Source: Pseudomonadota bacterium (lineage in GTDB: Bacteria > Pseudomonadota > Gammaproteobacteria > Steroidobacterales > Steroidobacteraceae). From it: 64,000 nucleotides of DNA. Positions 44,511 through 53,207 of the stretch are shown piece by piece. Where the stretch lies: positions 3,803,716-3,867,715 of the forward strand of contig JBBCGI010000001.1 in the NCBI GenBank assembly GCA_037200975.1. Direction: 5' to 3'. Position 1 is the stretch's first letter; each line of letters starts with the position of its first letter. Under the pieces are notes generated by a model. It did not search any database. It had not been told where the DNA came from and saw only the letters and a list, made by a program, of their open reading frames with translations. Made by a program: the position numbers and the translations under genes.

Positions 44511-44530
44511 CCCGACCAATAATAGTCGGG
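44511..44530 (+). terminator. short hairpin before prsT
   Basis: CCCGAC (44511-44516) pairs with GTCGGG (44525-44530) around an 8-base AT-rich loop, followed by GATTTT. It lies between the phosphosugar transferase stop and the TPR lipoprotein start. It could be a weak terminator ending the upstream operon or a leader structure of the next gene. A TGTCAC sequence lies at 44476-44481, a variant of the TGTCAT box. Confidence 0.35.
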
Positions 44531-44541
44531 GATTTTCACAG

Positions 44542-46950
44542 ATGATCCATGGTTGCCTGAGGCGCCTCGGCTTCGCTTGCGCTGTCGTTTTCCTCGCCAC
44601 CGCACTGACCGCGTGCGGTGGTGCGCAATCCCGCATGGCCTCGCACATCGAAAAGGGCAAGCAGTACCTCGACGATGCGAACTACCAGAAGGCCGGCGTC
44701 GAATTCCGCAACGCCCTGCAGATCGATCCGAAGAACGTGGAGGCGCGCGTGTTGTCCGGGCGCGTGGCCGAGCTCGGCGGTGACTACCAGGCGGCGGTGG
44801 GCGCGTTTCGTGGAGCGCTGGCCAACGATGCGGACAACGTTGCCGCGCGCGCCGCGCTAGCGCGCATCATGTTGTTTGCCGGTGATCCGGCGCAGGCGCT
44901 CGAGCTGCTCGAGCCGGGGCTAGCGAAAACTCCGCAGGACGCGGATCTGCTGGCCGTGCGGGCGGCCGTGCGGGTGGTCCAGAAGGACAAGCCAGGCGCA
45001 CTCGCGGACGCCGAGCTGGCGCACAAAGTGGCGCCACAAAACGAAAATGCCGTCGCCATCCTCGCGGCGCTCTACCAGCAGTCCGACGATCCGGCGCGCG
45101 CCGAAGCCTTGCTTCGGGAGACGGTCGAACGGAATCCGAAATCGGTGGACCTGCGCGAAGTGCTGGCGAACATGTACGCGTCGTCCGATCAGGGGGCCAA
45201 GGCCGAAGAGCAGATGCGCGAAGTCATCAAGCTGCGGCCCAATGAGCTCGCCCGGCGTACGCGCCTCGCGCTCTACCTGGCGCGCGCGCGGCGCCTCGAC
45301 GACGCGCAGCAGGTCCTGGCGGATGCGGTCAAGGCGATGCCAACCGACGACCAGGCAAAATTGCAGCTGGTCGATTTCGTCGCGAGTCAACGCTCGCGCG
45401 AGCAGGGCGAGAAAACACTGCGTGATTTCATCGCCGCGGACCAGGACAACGATGACCTGCGGCTCGGTCTGGGTGCGCTGCTGCAGCGGACCGGCGCCAA
45501 TGAAGAAGCAGTTGCCGTCTATCGGCAGATGATCGATCGGGACGCAGAGAGCCCGAAATCTCTCGTCGCGCGCAACCGCATCGCCTCGATGCAGGCCGCC
45601 AGCGGAAAACTGGCGGAGGCGCAACAGACCATCGACGAGGTGCTGAAGAAAAATCCGCGCGATCTCGACGCGCTCACGCTGCGTGGCAACCTCGCGCTCG
45701 AGCGCAACGATCCCGCGGCGGCGATCGCCGACCTGCGCACCGTCCTGCGCGAGCAGCCCCAGGCGCACATCGTACGTCGCGCGCTGGCGCGCGCCCACCT
45801 GGCGAACGGCGAACCGGCGCTGGCCGAGGACGCGCTGCGCGAGGCGCTGCGGCAGACACCGAACGATGCTGCGATCCGCATCGATCTCGCGCAGCTGCTC
45901 ACGCAAACGAATCGCGCCCCCCAGGCGGTGACGCTGCTCGAGGAAACCGTGCACCAGCAGCCGGCCGACGCTGCCGCGCGCGAAATGCTGGTGCGCGCCT
46001 ACATCGCGACCGGCGATTTGCCCGCCGCACGCACCGCGGCCGAAGATCTGAAAACGCTGCGCGCGGAAGCGTCCAGCGGGCCGTATCTCGCGGGTGTCAT
46101 TGCCCTGGCGCAGAACCGTGCCGACGACGCGCGCCGCGAGCTCACGCATGCGCTCGAGCTGCAGCCGGAGGCCATGGATGCGCAGGTGGCCTTGACGCGG
46201 CTCGATCTCGCGCAGGACAAGTCCGCCGATGCCGAGAAACGCATTCGGGCGCTGCTCGAGAAATCGCCGCGCAACGTGATCGCTCGCAATCTGCTGGGCG
46301 AGTTGCTGGTCGCGAGAAAATCCAACCGCGAAGCGGCGGACCAGTTTTCCCAGGCGATCGTCGACCAATCCAAATGGCCGGTGCCGTATCGCAACCTGGC
46401 GTTGACGATGGGTTCGCTGGGCGACCAGAAAGGCGCATTGGCCGCCTACGAAACCGGGGTCAAGGCGACCGACTATGCGCCCGAGCTGGTGTTCGACCTG
46501 GCCGGCATTTACGAGCAGCAGGGCAAACCCGACGCGGCCATCGCGTTGTACGACACCGTGGTTCGGCGGGATCCGCGCCAGGAAATCGCGGCTAACAACC
46601 TGGCGATGCTGCTGGTCAGCCACCGCACCGACAAGGCGAGTCTCGAGCGCGCCAAGCAGCTTACGGCAGGTTTCGCCAATTCGGAGCAGGGCAATTTTCT
46701 CGATACGAGCGGCTGGGTGCGCCTGAAGGCGGGAGACGTGAACGACGCGTTGCCGTTGCTGGAGCGCGCGGCAAGTCGCGCACCGGAGTCGCGCGTGATC
46801 CGGTATCACCTCGCCATGGCGCAGATCGAGGCCGGCCAGCACGCGAAGGCGCGCGGCAATCTCGAAACCGTGCTGAAGGACGACGCGAATTTCTCGGGGC
46901 GCGAGGCCGCGCGCGCCGCGCTCGAGAATCTCAAACGCAGCAGCAGCTGA
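44542..46950 (+). CDS. prsT: PEP-CTERM system TPR lipoprotein PrsT
   Basis: 802 residues. The lipoprotein signal has lipobox LTAC with Cys25. At least 15 TPR units fill the rest, beginning IEKGKQYLDDANYQKAGVEF and ending ARGNLETVLKDDANF. Length, start and spacing are those of the PrsT family found with exosortases and polysaccharide genes. It is probably anchored to the outer membrane, where it helps polymer export or assembly. It is followed 7 bases later by the five-repeat protein, suggesting joint expression. Confidence 0.93.
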   Translation: MIHGCLRRLGFACAVVFLATALTACGGAQSRMASHIEKGKQYLDDANYQKAGVEFRNALQIDPKNVEARVLSGRVAELGGDYQAAVGAFRGALANDADNVAARAALARIMLFAGDPAQALELLEPGLAKTPQDADLLAVRAAVRVVQKDKPGALADAELAHKVAPQNENAVAILAALYQQSDDPARAEALLRETVERNPKSVDLREVLANMYASSDQGAKAEEQMREVIKLRPNELARRTRLALYLARARRLDDAQQVLADAVKAMPTDDQAKLQLVDFVASQRSREQGEKTLRDFIAADQDNDDLRLGLGALLQRTGANEEAVAVYRQMIDRDAESPKSLVARNRIASMQAASGKLAEAQQTIDEVLKKNPRDLDALTLRGNLALERNDPAAAIADLRTVLREQPQAHIVRRALARAHLANGEPALAEDALREALRQTPNDAAIRIDLAQLLTQTNRAPQAVTLLEETVHQQPADAAAREMLVRAYIATGDLPAARTAAEDLKTLRAEASSGPYLAGVIALAQNRADDARRELTHALELQPEAMDAQVALTRLDLAQDKSADAEKRIRALLEKSPRNVIARNLLGELLVARKSNREAADQFSQAIVDQSKWPVPYRNLALTMGSLGDQKGALAAYETGVKATDYAPELVFDLAGIYEQQGKPDAAIALYDTVVRRDPRQEIAANNLAMLLVSHRTDKASLERAKQLTAGFANSEQGNFLDTSGWVRLKAGDVNDALPLLERAASRAPESRVIRYHLAMAQIEAGQHAKARGNLETVLKDDANFSGREAARAALENLKRSSS

Positions 46951-46957
46951 GGCCAGA

Positions 46958-48931
46958 ATGAAGAACCCGATCAGGCTGTTGGCGGCGTTCGCGCTGCTGA
47001 CTCACGGAACTGTCTTCGCGCAAAACTCGTTGCTCGATGAAGTGCGCACGGTGGGCGCGGACAACGCGCCCGCGCCGGTCGAACGCGTGATGAGTATTCC
47101 CGCAGCTGGCAACTACGAACTCGTCCTGACGGATCTGGGCGCGCCCGCCGCGCCTCTTGCGGAAATAAGATTGGCGATCACGCGTGGCAAGACCGTGCTG
47201 GGAATTCCGCGCACCGATCCAGGTGTACTGGCTTTCACCGCGACCGAAGTCGGCGACCACGTCGTGCGTGTCACGGGCCGGCCGGGCGGCGCGCCGGGGG
47301 CGGGATTGTTCAGAGTTCAGTTACGCGCGGCGGGCGCGACCGCGGTGATCGACGAGTTCGTCGACGTTCTCGCGCCGCCTCCCGGCGCGCCGAATTCCGG
47401 GCAGTATGTATTCGACGCCTCGTTCACCGTCCCCCTGAGCGGCAACTTCAACGTGGTGCTGCGCGATCTGGTCTGGCCGCAGGCCATGACGACATTGATC
47501 GCAGCCGTCGTGGAAGAGGGTGGCCCGTTGCTGGCCGCGCTCGACGGCGTGGCGGGCAATCCGGCCCAGCAGACGATCGCGCTGGTCGCGGGCCGCCAGT
47601 ATCACGTGTTCGCGATCGCCGAGCCGTTGTCATCCACCGCGGGTGGTTTGTATTCGTTGCGTGTGAGTGGCGGCGGCGTGCCGTTCGAGCGCAACGTGGG
47701 CGTTGCCGGAGTCGCGCTGCTCGGCGAGAAGGTGCTGGCAGCGGGCGCGCACGAGCTGGTCGTCGGCGACCTGGGGTTTCCGGCCGCGGCCGCGCATCTG
47801 GGAGCGCATGTGCTCCGCGACGGACAGAGCGTTGCCTCGACGAACGCCGTTGGCACTACTGCTTTCACTGCGGTCGCCGGGCTCCATCAGGCGTTCGGTT
47901 TCCTGGAGCCCACGTTGACCGATGGCGCGGGCAGCATGCGCGCGCAAATCCAGCCGCAGGGACAGCCCGCGGTGCTGAGCGGCGTGTTGCCGGTGGCATT
48001 GCCAGGCAGCGGCGTAACGCCTTACACCTTCGATGGCCCGGTGGTCGCGGCAACCTACAAGCTGCGCCTGGCCGATTATCAGTTTCCGGCGGCGTTCACC
48101 TCCGTGGGAATCGCCGCGACACAGAACGGCAGCGTGCTTGGTACGCCACTGATGGTGCCGGGCGCATTCGATGTGACGACGGGTGCCGGCCGCGTACAGT
48201 TGCTGGTATTCGCGCGCGCGACTCCGTCGGGCGGCTTGTTCGGCGTGGACCTCGTTCCGAACGGCGGCGGCGCAACGTCCATCGAAACCACGCAGGGCGT
48301 GGGTCAGCTGTTCACCGCGCGCAAAGTCAGCGTCACGGCCGCGGCGCGCTACGACGTGACACTGTCCGACGTGGGGTTTCCTGCGGGATTTGACGATCTC
48401 GCAGCCGCCGTGACGCGCGGCAGCGAACGGGTCGGCCTCATTTTCGGCCCGGGCAAGTTCGATTTCAGCGCCACGCCCGGCAACTATTTCATCAACGTCA
48501 TCGCCCGGCCGAAAGCCAACGAAAGTTTCGGCACCTACGCCATTTCGGTTGCGGAGAAACCGCCGGCGCCCGTGGTCACGTTTACCGCTACACCCGGATC
48601 GGCAATCACCGGCAATTCCGTGGAGCTCAGCTGGAGCGCCACCAACGCCACCGGCTGCACGGCTTCCAACGGCTGGACGGGCGCCAAGGCGGCCAGCGGC
48701 ACCGAGCGCACGGCGGCACTCACGACGGCGGCCACCTACACGCTCACCTGCACCGGCAGCGGCGGCGATACCGCGAAAACCATCACCGTCGAGGTGCGTC
48801 CGGCGTCTGGCGGTGGTGCCGGCGGCGGCAGCGGCTCGCTCGACCCGCGCACGTTGCTGGCGGTGCTCGGAATGCTGCTGTTTTCCGCGGTCGCGCGCCG
48901 CGCGCGCCCCGCGCGCCCCGCGTCAAGATAG
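46958..48931 (+). CDS. secreted five-repeat protein with Ig-like domain and Gly-rich sorting tail
   Basis: 657 residues. Signal peptide MKNPIRLLAAFALLTHGTVFA. Five degenerate repeats of ~95 residues occupy about 35-120, 121-235, 236-330, 331-435 and 436-532. Each has a strand of the form G-N-[FY]-x-[VL]-x-L-x-D followed by [FW]-P, then a long loop and a closing strand ending in -G-L-[YF]-x-[VL]. Examples are NYELVLTDLGAP, NFNVVLRDLVWP and ARYDVTLSDVGFP. An Ig-like domain (533-612, ELSWSATNATGCTASNGW) comes next. The tail GGGAGGGSGSLDPRTLLAVL with a hydrophobic run and Arg-rich end resembles a GlyGly-CTERM (rhombosortase-type) signal rather than VPLPA. I know no named family for the repeat. 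Confidence 0.8.
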   Translation: MKNPIRLLAAFALLTHGTVFAQNSLLDEVRTVGADNAPAPVERVMSIPAAGNYELVLTDLGAPAAPLAEIRLAITRGKTVLGIPRTDPGVLAFTATEVGDHVVRVTGRPGGAPGAGLFRVQLRAAGATAVIDEFVDVLAPPPGAPNSGQYVFDASFTVPLSGNFNVVLRDLVWPQAMTTLIAAVVEEGGPLLAALDGVAGNPAQQTIALVAGRQYHVFAIAEPLSSTAGGLYSLRVSGGGVPFERNVGVAGVALLGEKVLAAGAHELVVGDLGFPAAAAHLGAHVLRDGQSVASTNAVGTTAFTAVAGLHQAFGFLEPTLTDGAGSMRAQIQPQGQPAVLSGVLPVALPGSGVTPYTFDGPVVAATYKLRLADYQFPAAFTSVGIAATQNGSVLGTPLMVPGAFDVTTGAGRVQLLVFARATPSGGLFGVDLVPNGGGATSIETTQGVGQLFTARKVSVTAAARYDVTLSDVGFPAGFDDLAAAVTRGSERVGLIFGPGKFDFSATPGNYFINVIARPKANESFGTYAISVAEKPPAPVVTFTATPGSAITGNSVELSWSATNATGCTASNGWTGAKAASGTERTAALTTAATYTLTCTGSGGDTAKTITVEVRPASGGGAGGGSGSLDPRTLLAVLGMLLFSAVARRARPARPASR

Positions 48932-48942
48932 TTAGGTATCTG

Positions 48943-48957
48943 GCGCCGAAACGGCGC
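48943..48957 (+). terminator. weak hairpin after the five-repeat gene
   Basis: GCGCCG (48943-48948) pairs with CGGCGC (48952-48957) around an AAA loop, 11 bases after the stop codon. No T-run follows, so it is a weak candidate for the end of the prsT transcript. Confidence 0.3.
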
Positions 48958-48999
48958 AATGTAGTTAGATTACGGCGCACGCCAGCGCCCGTCTGCAAG

Positions 49000-49077
49000 T
49001 GTCATACATTCGTCTGCGACGCCGACGGGCGACATAACGACACGACACACTTCACGTTTTCTTTGCCGAACTGTCAT
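49000..49077 (+). promoter_or_regulatory. two TGTCAT boxes upstream of the VPLPA/PstS-like pair
   Basis: GTGTCATACATTCG (TGTCAT at 49000-49005) and CTGTCATATG (TGTCAT at 49072-49077) lie in the 249-base gap before the gene at 49181. The first shares 13 bases with the site at 16144. Their 72-base spacing is close to seven helical turns. The second is a good match to half of a PhoB box. No clear -10 was assigned. Confidence 0.42.
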
Positions 49078-49180
49078 ATGCGAACTCTAGTTTCGCACCC
49101 AGCCGTCGGGTAACTCAGGTGAATGGGGACCGGGCCCGACGACGTACTTGGGTCTCAAAACAATCGACAGGAGATATTGC

Positions 49181-50002
49181 ATGAAGGCTATCTGGAAATT
49201 TTCCGCCGTCGCGGCGCTCGCCCTGAGTGGCGGGCTGGCGCAGGCAGACATCGCTCTACCAACCGCACCCACCGGCAGCAACCTGGTGCTGTTCATTCGT
49301 GACACAACCCCGGGTGCCAATCCGAACCGGGTTTATGCGCGCGGCCTCGACCTGACGGTCGACAGCGTGCTCACCCAGGCGGCGGCGAACGGTACGTATG
49401 CCTTCGCGCAGTCGATCCCGTTCACCATTCCGTCGCCCATCGGTCCGGATGCCAATCTGACCGCGTTCTTCAATGCGGGTGCGGCCGGTGCGACCTACTC
49501 GTGGACGATCATGGCGTCCTCCCAGAATGGCATTGGCCCCGGTTCGCAGCGTTACGTGACGACCACGCAGCGTGAGTTCACGGCCAACAACCAGTTGCCG
49601 AACAACAATTCGCTGAACGGTTCCTGGTCGCAGGTGAACACCATGCTGGGTGACCTGAACAGCGCGTTGCCCGATAGCGGACCTCAGAATTCCACGCAGG
49701 TGGACGGTCTGTGGGGCTCCGCTGGCGGCCTGTACGAAGGTGCGACCGGCTGGTTCGGCAGCGCCGGCACGTCGAGCGAGAACGATCTCGGTGCGACCGC
49801 CAATCTGTTCGTGCTGGTGAACACCGCCGATAGCGGCACGGCCCGCGCGCGGCTGTTCGTCGCCACCGACCTGCAGCTGAGCATGGACGGCACGTTGTCG
49901 TCGGTCGCGGCCGTTCCGCTGCCCCCGGCGCTGTACCTGCTCGGTTCCGCGTTCGCGGGTCTGGCCGGTGTCGCGCGTCGCAAGAAGGCGAAGGCCGCCT
50001 GA
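49181..50002 (+). CDS. VPLPA-CTERM sorted surface protein
   Basis: 273 residues, with a strong AGGAGA ribosome site 7 bases before ATG 49181. The signal peptide MKAIWKFSAVAALALSGGLAQA leads to a domain rich in Asn, Ser, Gly and Thr with no cysteine (FAQSIPFTIPSPIGPDANLT, AGATYSWTIMASSQNGIGPG). It ends with the sorting tail AVPLPPALYLLGSAFAGLAG and a basic RRKK. It is presumably an XrtD target. It is 41 bases ahead of a PstS-like secreted protein and the two end at one terminator, so they form an operon. Confidence 0.9.
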   Translation: MKAIWKFSAVAALALSGGLAQADIALPTAPTGSNLVLFIRDTTPGANPNRVYARGLDLTVDSVLTQAAANGTYAFAQSIPFTIPSPIGPDANLTAFFNAGAAGATYSWTIMASSQNGIGPGSQRYVTTTQREFTANNQLPNNNSLNGSWSQVNTMLGDLNSALPDSGPQNSTQVDGLWGSAGGLYEGATGWFGSAGTSSENDLGATANLFVLVNTADSGTARARLFVATDLQLSMDGTLSSVAAVPLPPALYLLGSAFAGLAGVARRKKAKAA

Positions 50003-50043
50003 TCGCGCGCCTTCCAATCGAACATAGTTAGGAGAATATTCAG

Positions 50044-51519
50044 ATGATTTCCACTCGCTCCCTTTCAATCGCGGCCGCGGTCGCCATGGCGCTGGGCACC
50101 GGCACTGCGTCGGCTCTCGATTTCGCGACCACCAGTGGCTTGGCCAACGCGTCCGGCCAGCCGAACGTGCTGACGGTCGCTGGCGCTTCCGCGCAGCGCA
50201 CCGCGTTCCTGCAGCTCATGAACTCCGACGTGTGCGCGTCGGGTTCGCTCGATCTGTATCGTGCTTCGCCCACCTCGAACCAGGACTTCCGCGCCTATAG
50301 CTGCACGACGGTGGGCGACACCGGCGAAGGCTCGATCGGCGAAACTCTGGGCGGCTCCGCCAGCACCAACGTGCTGGTGTACTACCGCTCGGAAGGCGGC
50401 TCGGCCTGGGGTCCGTACTCGATCGCGCAGCGCTCGGTGGTCGACTCCATCGTGGGCAACAACATCGGCCCGGATTTCGTCGGCATCAAGCAGCTCAATC
50501 TCGGTACCGGCACGACGTGCAACAACACCTCGAGCCTGACCACGGTTGACAGCGTTCTCGTGCGCGTGCACGAGTGCGCGGTCGCGGGCTACGACATCCT
50601 GACCGACGGCGAAGCGGCGGCAATCGCCGGTCTCGCCAATCGCCAGACGCAGCTCGGCACGGCCGACGTCGAACCGAAGCTGTTCACGGGTACCAACAAC
50701 CCGGCGAAGCCGAACGGCCCCACGCAGAAGTTCTCGGCGGCGGCGCCGGTTGTCGATCGTCTCAAGGCGATCAGCAGCACCGCCTCGCAGGGATTCGGTC
50801 AGGTGTTCAGCATCATCGTCAACAACAATCCGGCGACCGCTGACAGCTTCACGGACGATGCCGCGCTGACGAATCTCACCTCGTCGGAGCTCACCGGCAT
50901 CTTCACGAAGACGATCACGAACTGGTGCACGATTCGGCCGTCCATTGCGGGTTGCCCGAGTACCCTGGCCGCGATCAACATCGTTCGCCGCGAACCCGGT
51001 TCGGGCACGCAGGTGGCCGCGGGTGTGGAATTCACACGCGCCGGTTGCGGTGACAACTTCGCCTTCGCCACCGACACCGCGGTGGGCCTGAGCGACCACG
51101 TCTTCGAGGCCGCTTCTTCCAGCGTACTCGAGAGCACGGTTCCCACGACCGCCAACGCGATCGGCATCAACATCCTGAAGACGGGCTCCTCGGCCGTCTC
51201 CAACACGAAGACGCTGAGCATCGACGGTGTCATGCCGTTGAACACGAGCGCGGCCGACCTGTCGTACAAGTTTGCTTACGAAAGCACTTATACGTTGGCG
51301 GGAAATGCGGTGCTGCCGAGCGGCTCCGTGCCGTTCGATCTGGCCAATGGCCTGATCACGCTGTCGCAAGACGTGAATCGCATCCCGGTGAACACCGCCG
51401 TGTTCGCGATTCCTGGCCTGTCCGACAACGATTCCGGTGAGCTCGGTTCGCCGAACGGTCAGCCGACCGCCAAAGGGTCGCGCGGCGGACAGTCTTGCCG
51501 TCCGATGCAGCCGCAATAA
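50044..51519 (+). CDS. large PstS-like secreted substrate-binding protein
   Basis: 491 residues, longer than PstS (about 330-370). AGGAGA ribosome site; signal peptide MISTRSLSIAAAVAMALGTGTASA. The body shows PstS-type motifs in order: LTVAGASAQRTAFLQ near the N-terminus, TSSELTGIFTKTITNW in the middle and IVRREPGSGTQVAAG after it. These are the phosphate-loop segments of PBP-like proteins. The protein has several extra Cys pairs and no sorting tail. No ABC permease or ATPase gene is nearby, so it is probably a free or surface binding protein; ligand unknown. It follows a VPLPA-tailed gene in the same operon. Confidence 0.82.
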   Translation: MISTRSLSIAAAVAMALGTGTASALDFATTSGLANASGQPNVLTVAGASAQRTAFLQLMNSDVCASGSLDLYRASPTSNQDFRAYSCTTVGDTGEGSIGETLGGSASTNVLVYYRSEGGSAWGPYSIAQRSVVDSIVGNNIGPDFVGIKQLNLGTGTTCNNTSSLTTVDSVLVRVHECAVAGYDILTDGEAAAIAGLANRQTQLGTADVEPKLFTGTNNPAKPNGPTQKFSAAAPVVDRLKAISSTASQGFGQVFSIIVNNNPATADSFTDDAALTNLTSSELTGIFTKTITNWCTIRPSIAGCPSTLAAINIVRREPGSGTQVAAGVEFTRAGCGDNFAFATDTAVGLSDHVFEAASSSVLESTVPTTANAIGINILKTGSSAVSNTKTLSIDGVMPLNTSAADLSYKFAYESTYTLAGNAVLPSGSVPFDLANGLITLSQDVNRIPVNTAVFAIPGLSDNDSGELGSPNGQPTAKGSRGGQSCRPMQPQ

Positions 51520-51556
51520 GATCTCAAGCAGAACTGTAATCTTGTCCTCATAGACT

Positions 51557-51587
51557 GGGCCGACCCACCGGGGTCGGCCCTTTTTTT
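51557..51587 (+). terminator. rho-independent terminator
   Basis: GGGCCGACCC (51557-51566) pairs perfectly with GGGTCGGCCC (51571-51580) over a 4-base loop, followed by seven T. It sits 38 bases after the PstS-like stop codon and ends the VPLPA/PstS-like operon, isolating the two-partner secretion genes behind it. Confidence 0.93.
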
Positions 51588-51605
51588 CTACGGTCTTGCA
51601 GCGTG

Positions 51606-53207
51606 ATGATCCATAACAACAAGCGCTTGCGCGTGCTGCTGGGTGAATTGTTGCTAGTGCTGCTCGCACCGCAGGTCTTGCACGCGCAGGCCGAAGCGGG
51701 CGGTGCACCCGCATCCCAGGCGCCGCTGCATTTCGACGTTGCCGAATTTCGCGTGCTCGGCAACACGGTGTTGCCGGTCACCGCGGTCGAAGCCGCCGTC
51801 TACCCCTATCTAGGTCCGCAAAAAACACTCGAGGACGTCGAGAGTGCGCGGGTCGCGCTCGAGAATGCGTATCGCGCCGCCGGCCGCGGCACGGTGTTCG
51901 TCGATATTCCCGAACAGGATGTGAACGAAGGAATCGTGCGCCTCAAGGTCACCGAAGGGCGGCTGCGGCAGATCCGCGTGCAGGGTGCGCGTTTTTTCTC
52001 CGGCCGCAAGATCCTCGCCGCGCTTCCGGCAGCCGACAAGGCGCAAGTGCCGGATTTGCCGCAACTGCAGCGCGAGCTCGCGACACTGAACGTGCAGACA
52101 GCCGACCGCAGCGTGGTGCCGGTGCTGGGTGCAGGTTCCGTGCCCGGGACCGTGAACCTCACCTTGCGCGTGGACGATCATCTGCCGCTGCACGCGACCG
52201 CCGAGCTCAATGATCAGTACACGGCCGACACGTCGCGCCTGCGCGCCACGGTCGGATTCAGCTACGACAACCTGTTCGATCGCCTGGACAGCGTGGGATT
52301 GCAATACCAGACGGCGCCCGAGGAACCCGGCGAGCTCGGCGTGTTCGTGGCGAGCTACACCCGCAATCTCGGGGCCGGCCGCCGCCTTGGATTGTTCTTC
52401 GTCGACTCCGACAGCGACGTGGCCGCGCTCGGAACCTTGAGCGTGCTCGGCCGCGGCAAGGTCTACGGCTCGCGGCTGATCCTGCCGTTCTCGTCCGGCA
52501 CGGATTCCACCCATGCGCTCACGCTCGGAGTCGACTACAAGGATTTCCTGGAGAACATCCGCCTCGATGCCGAGAGTGCCTTCGCGACGCCGATCAGTTA
52601 TCTGAATTTTTCGCTGGGCAGCAGCAGCACCTGGAATTTCTCGGGTCACGAGTTTTCCATCAGTCCGACCGTCAATTTCGGCGTGCGCGGCGGGATCAAC
52701 ACCGAACAGGAATTCGCCGACAAGCGCTTCCGCGGGCGGCCTAACTATTTCTATCTGCGGGCGGGCGCGAGCTACCGTACGCCGGCCTGGCATGGTCTGG
52801 CCGTCGCCGCGCGGCTGGCCGGCCAGTACACGGTCGAGCCGGTGATCGGCAACGAACAGTTCACCATCGGCGGCGCCGACAGCGTGCGCGGTTACCTCGA
52901 AGCCGAGCAACTCGGCGACATCGGTTTCAGCGGCTCGCTGCAGCTGGAGACGGCGGCCTTGCCGCTCGGTTTCGCCGATTCCACGCTGACCGGGTTCCTG
53001 TTCTTCGACGCCGGCCGCATCTCGGTGGTCGCGCCGCTGCCCGACGAGCCGCGCGAGGCGGACCTTTCCAGCTGGGGCGCCGGCATGCGTTTCCTGCTCT
53101 CGCGCTACCTGCAGGGGCAATTCGCCTGGGCCTATCCACTGGTGCCCGGCTCGCGTACCGAAATCGGGGACTCCAGGTTGAATTTCATGCTGCGTGCTTC
53201 GTGGTAA
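51606..53207 (+). CDS. two-partner secretion transporter TpsB (ShlB/FhaC/HecB family)
   Basis: 533 residues from ATG 51606 (a GTG at 51603 is next to it). Signal peptide ends near LHA|QAEAG. POTRA domains follow: FDVAEFRVLGNTVLPVTAVE, YRAAGRGTVFVDIPEQDVNE, VKVTEGRLRQIRVQG-like, and the second POTRA with LPQLQRELATLN. The 16-strand barrel has the conserved L6 motif VRGYLEAE. It exports and folds the adhesin encoded next across the outer membrane. Its TAA stop overlaps the ATG of the adhesin by one base (TAATG). Confidence 0.94.
   Translation: MIHNNKRLRVLLGELLLVLLAPQVLHAQAEAGGAPASQAPLHFDVAEFRVLGNTVLPVTAVEAAVYPYLGPQKTLEDVESARVALENAYRAAGRGTVFVDIPEQDVNEGIVRLKVTEGRLRQIRVQGARFFSGRKILAALPAADKAQVPDLPQLQRELATLNVQTADRSVVPVLGAGSVPGTVNLTLRVDDHLPLHATAELNDQYTADTSRLRATVGFSYDNLFDRLDSVGLQYQTAPEEPGELGVFVASYTRNLGAGRRLGLFFVDSDSDVAALGTLSVLGRGKVYGSRLILPFSSGTDSTHALTLGVDYKDFLENIRLDAESAFATPISYLNFSLGSSSTWNFSGHEFSISPTVNFGVRGGINTEQEFADKRFRGRPNYFYLRAGASYRTPAWHGLAVAARLAGQYTVEPVIGNEQFTIGGADSVRGYLEAEQLGDIGFSGSLQLETAALPLGFADSTLTGFLFFDAGRISVVAPLPDEPREADLSSWGAGMRFLLSRYLQGQFAWAYPLVPGSRTEIGDSRLNFMLRASW

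Noticed and set aside
16144-49012. The shared 13-mer TGTCATACATTCG at 16144 and 49000 as a repeat in its own right
   Set aside because: Several random 13-base matches are expected in 64 kb, so the identity alone means little; only the intergenic placement of the TGTCAT core is worth following.
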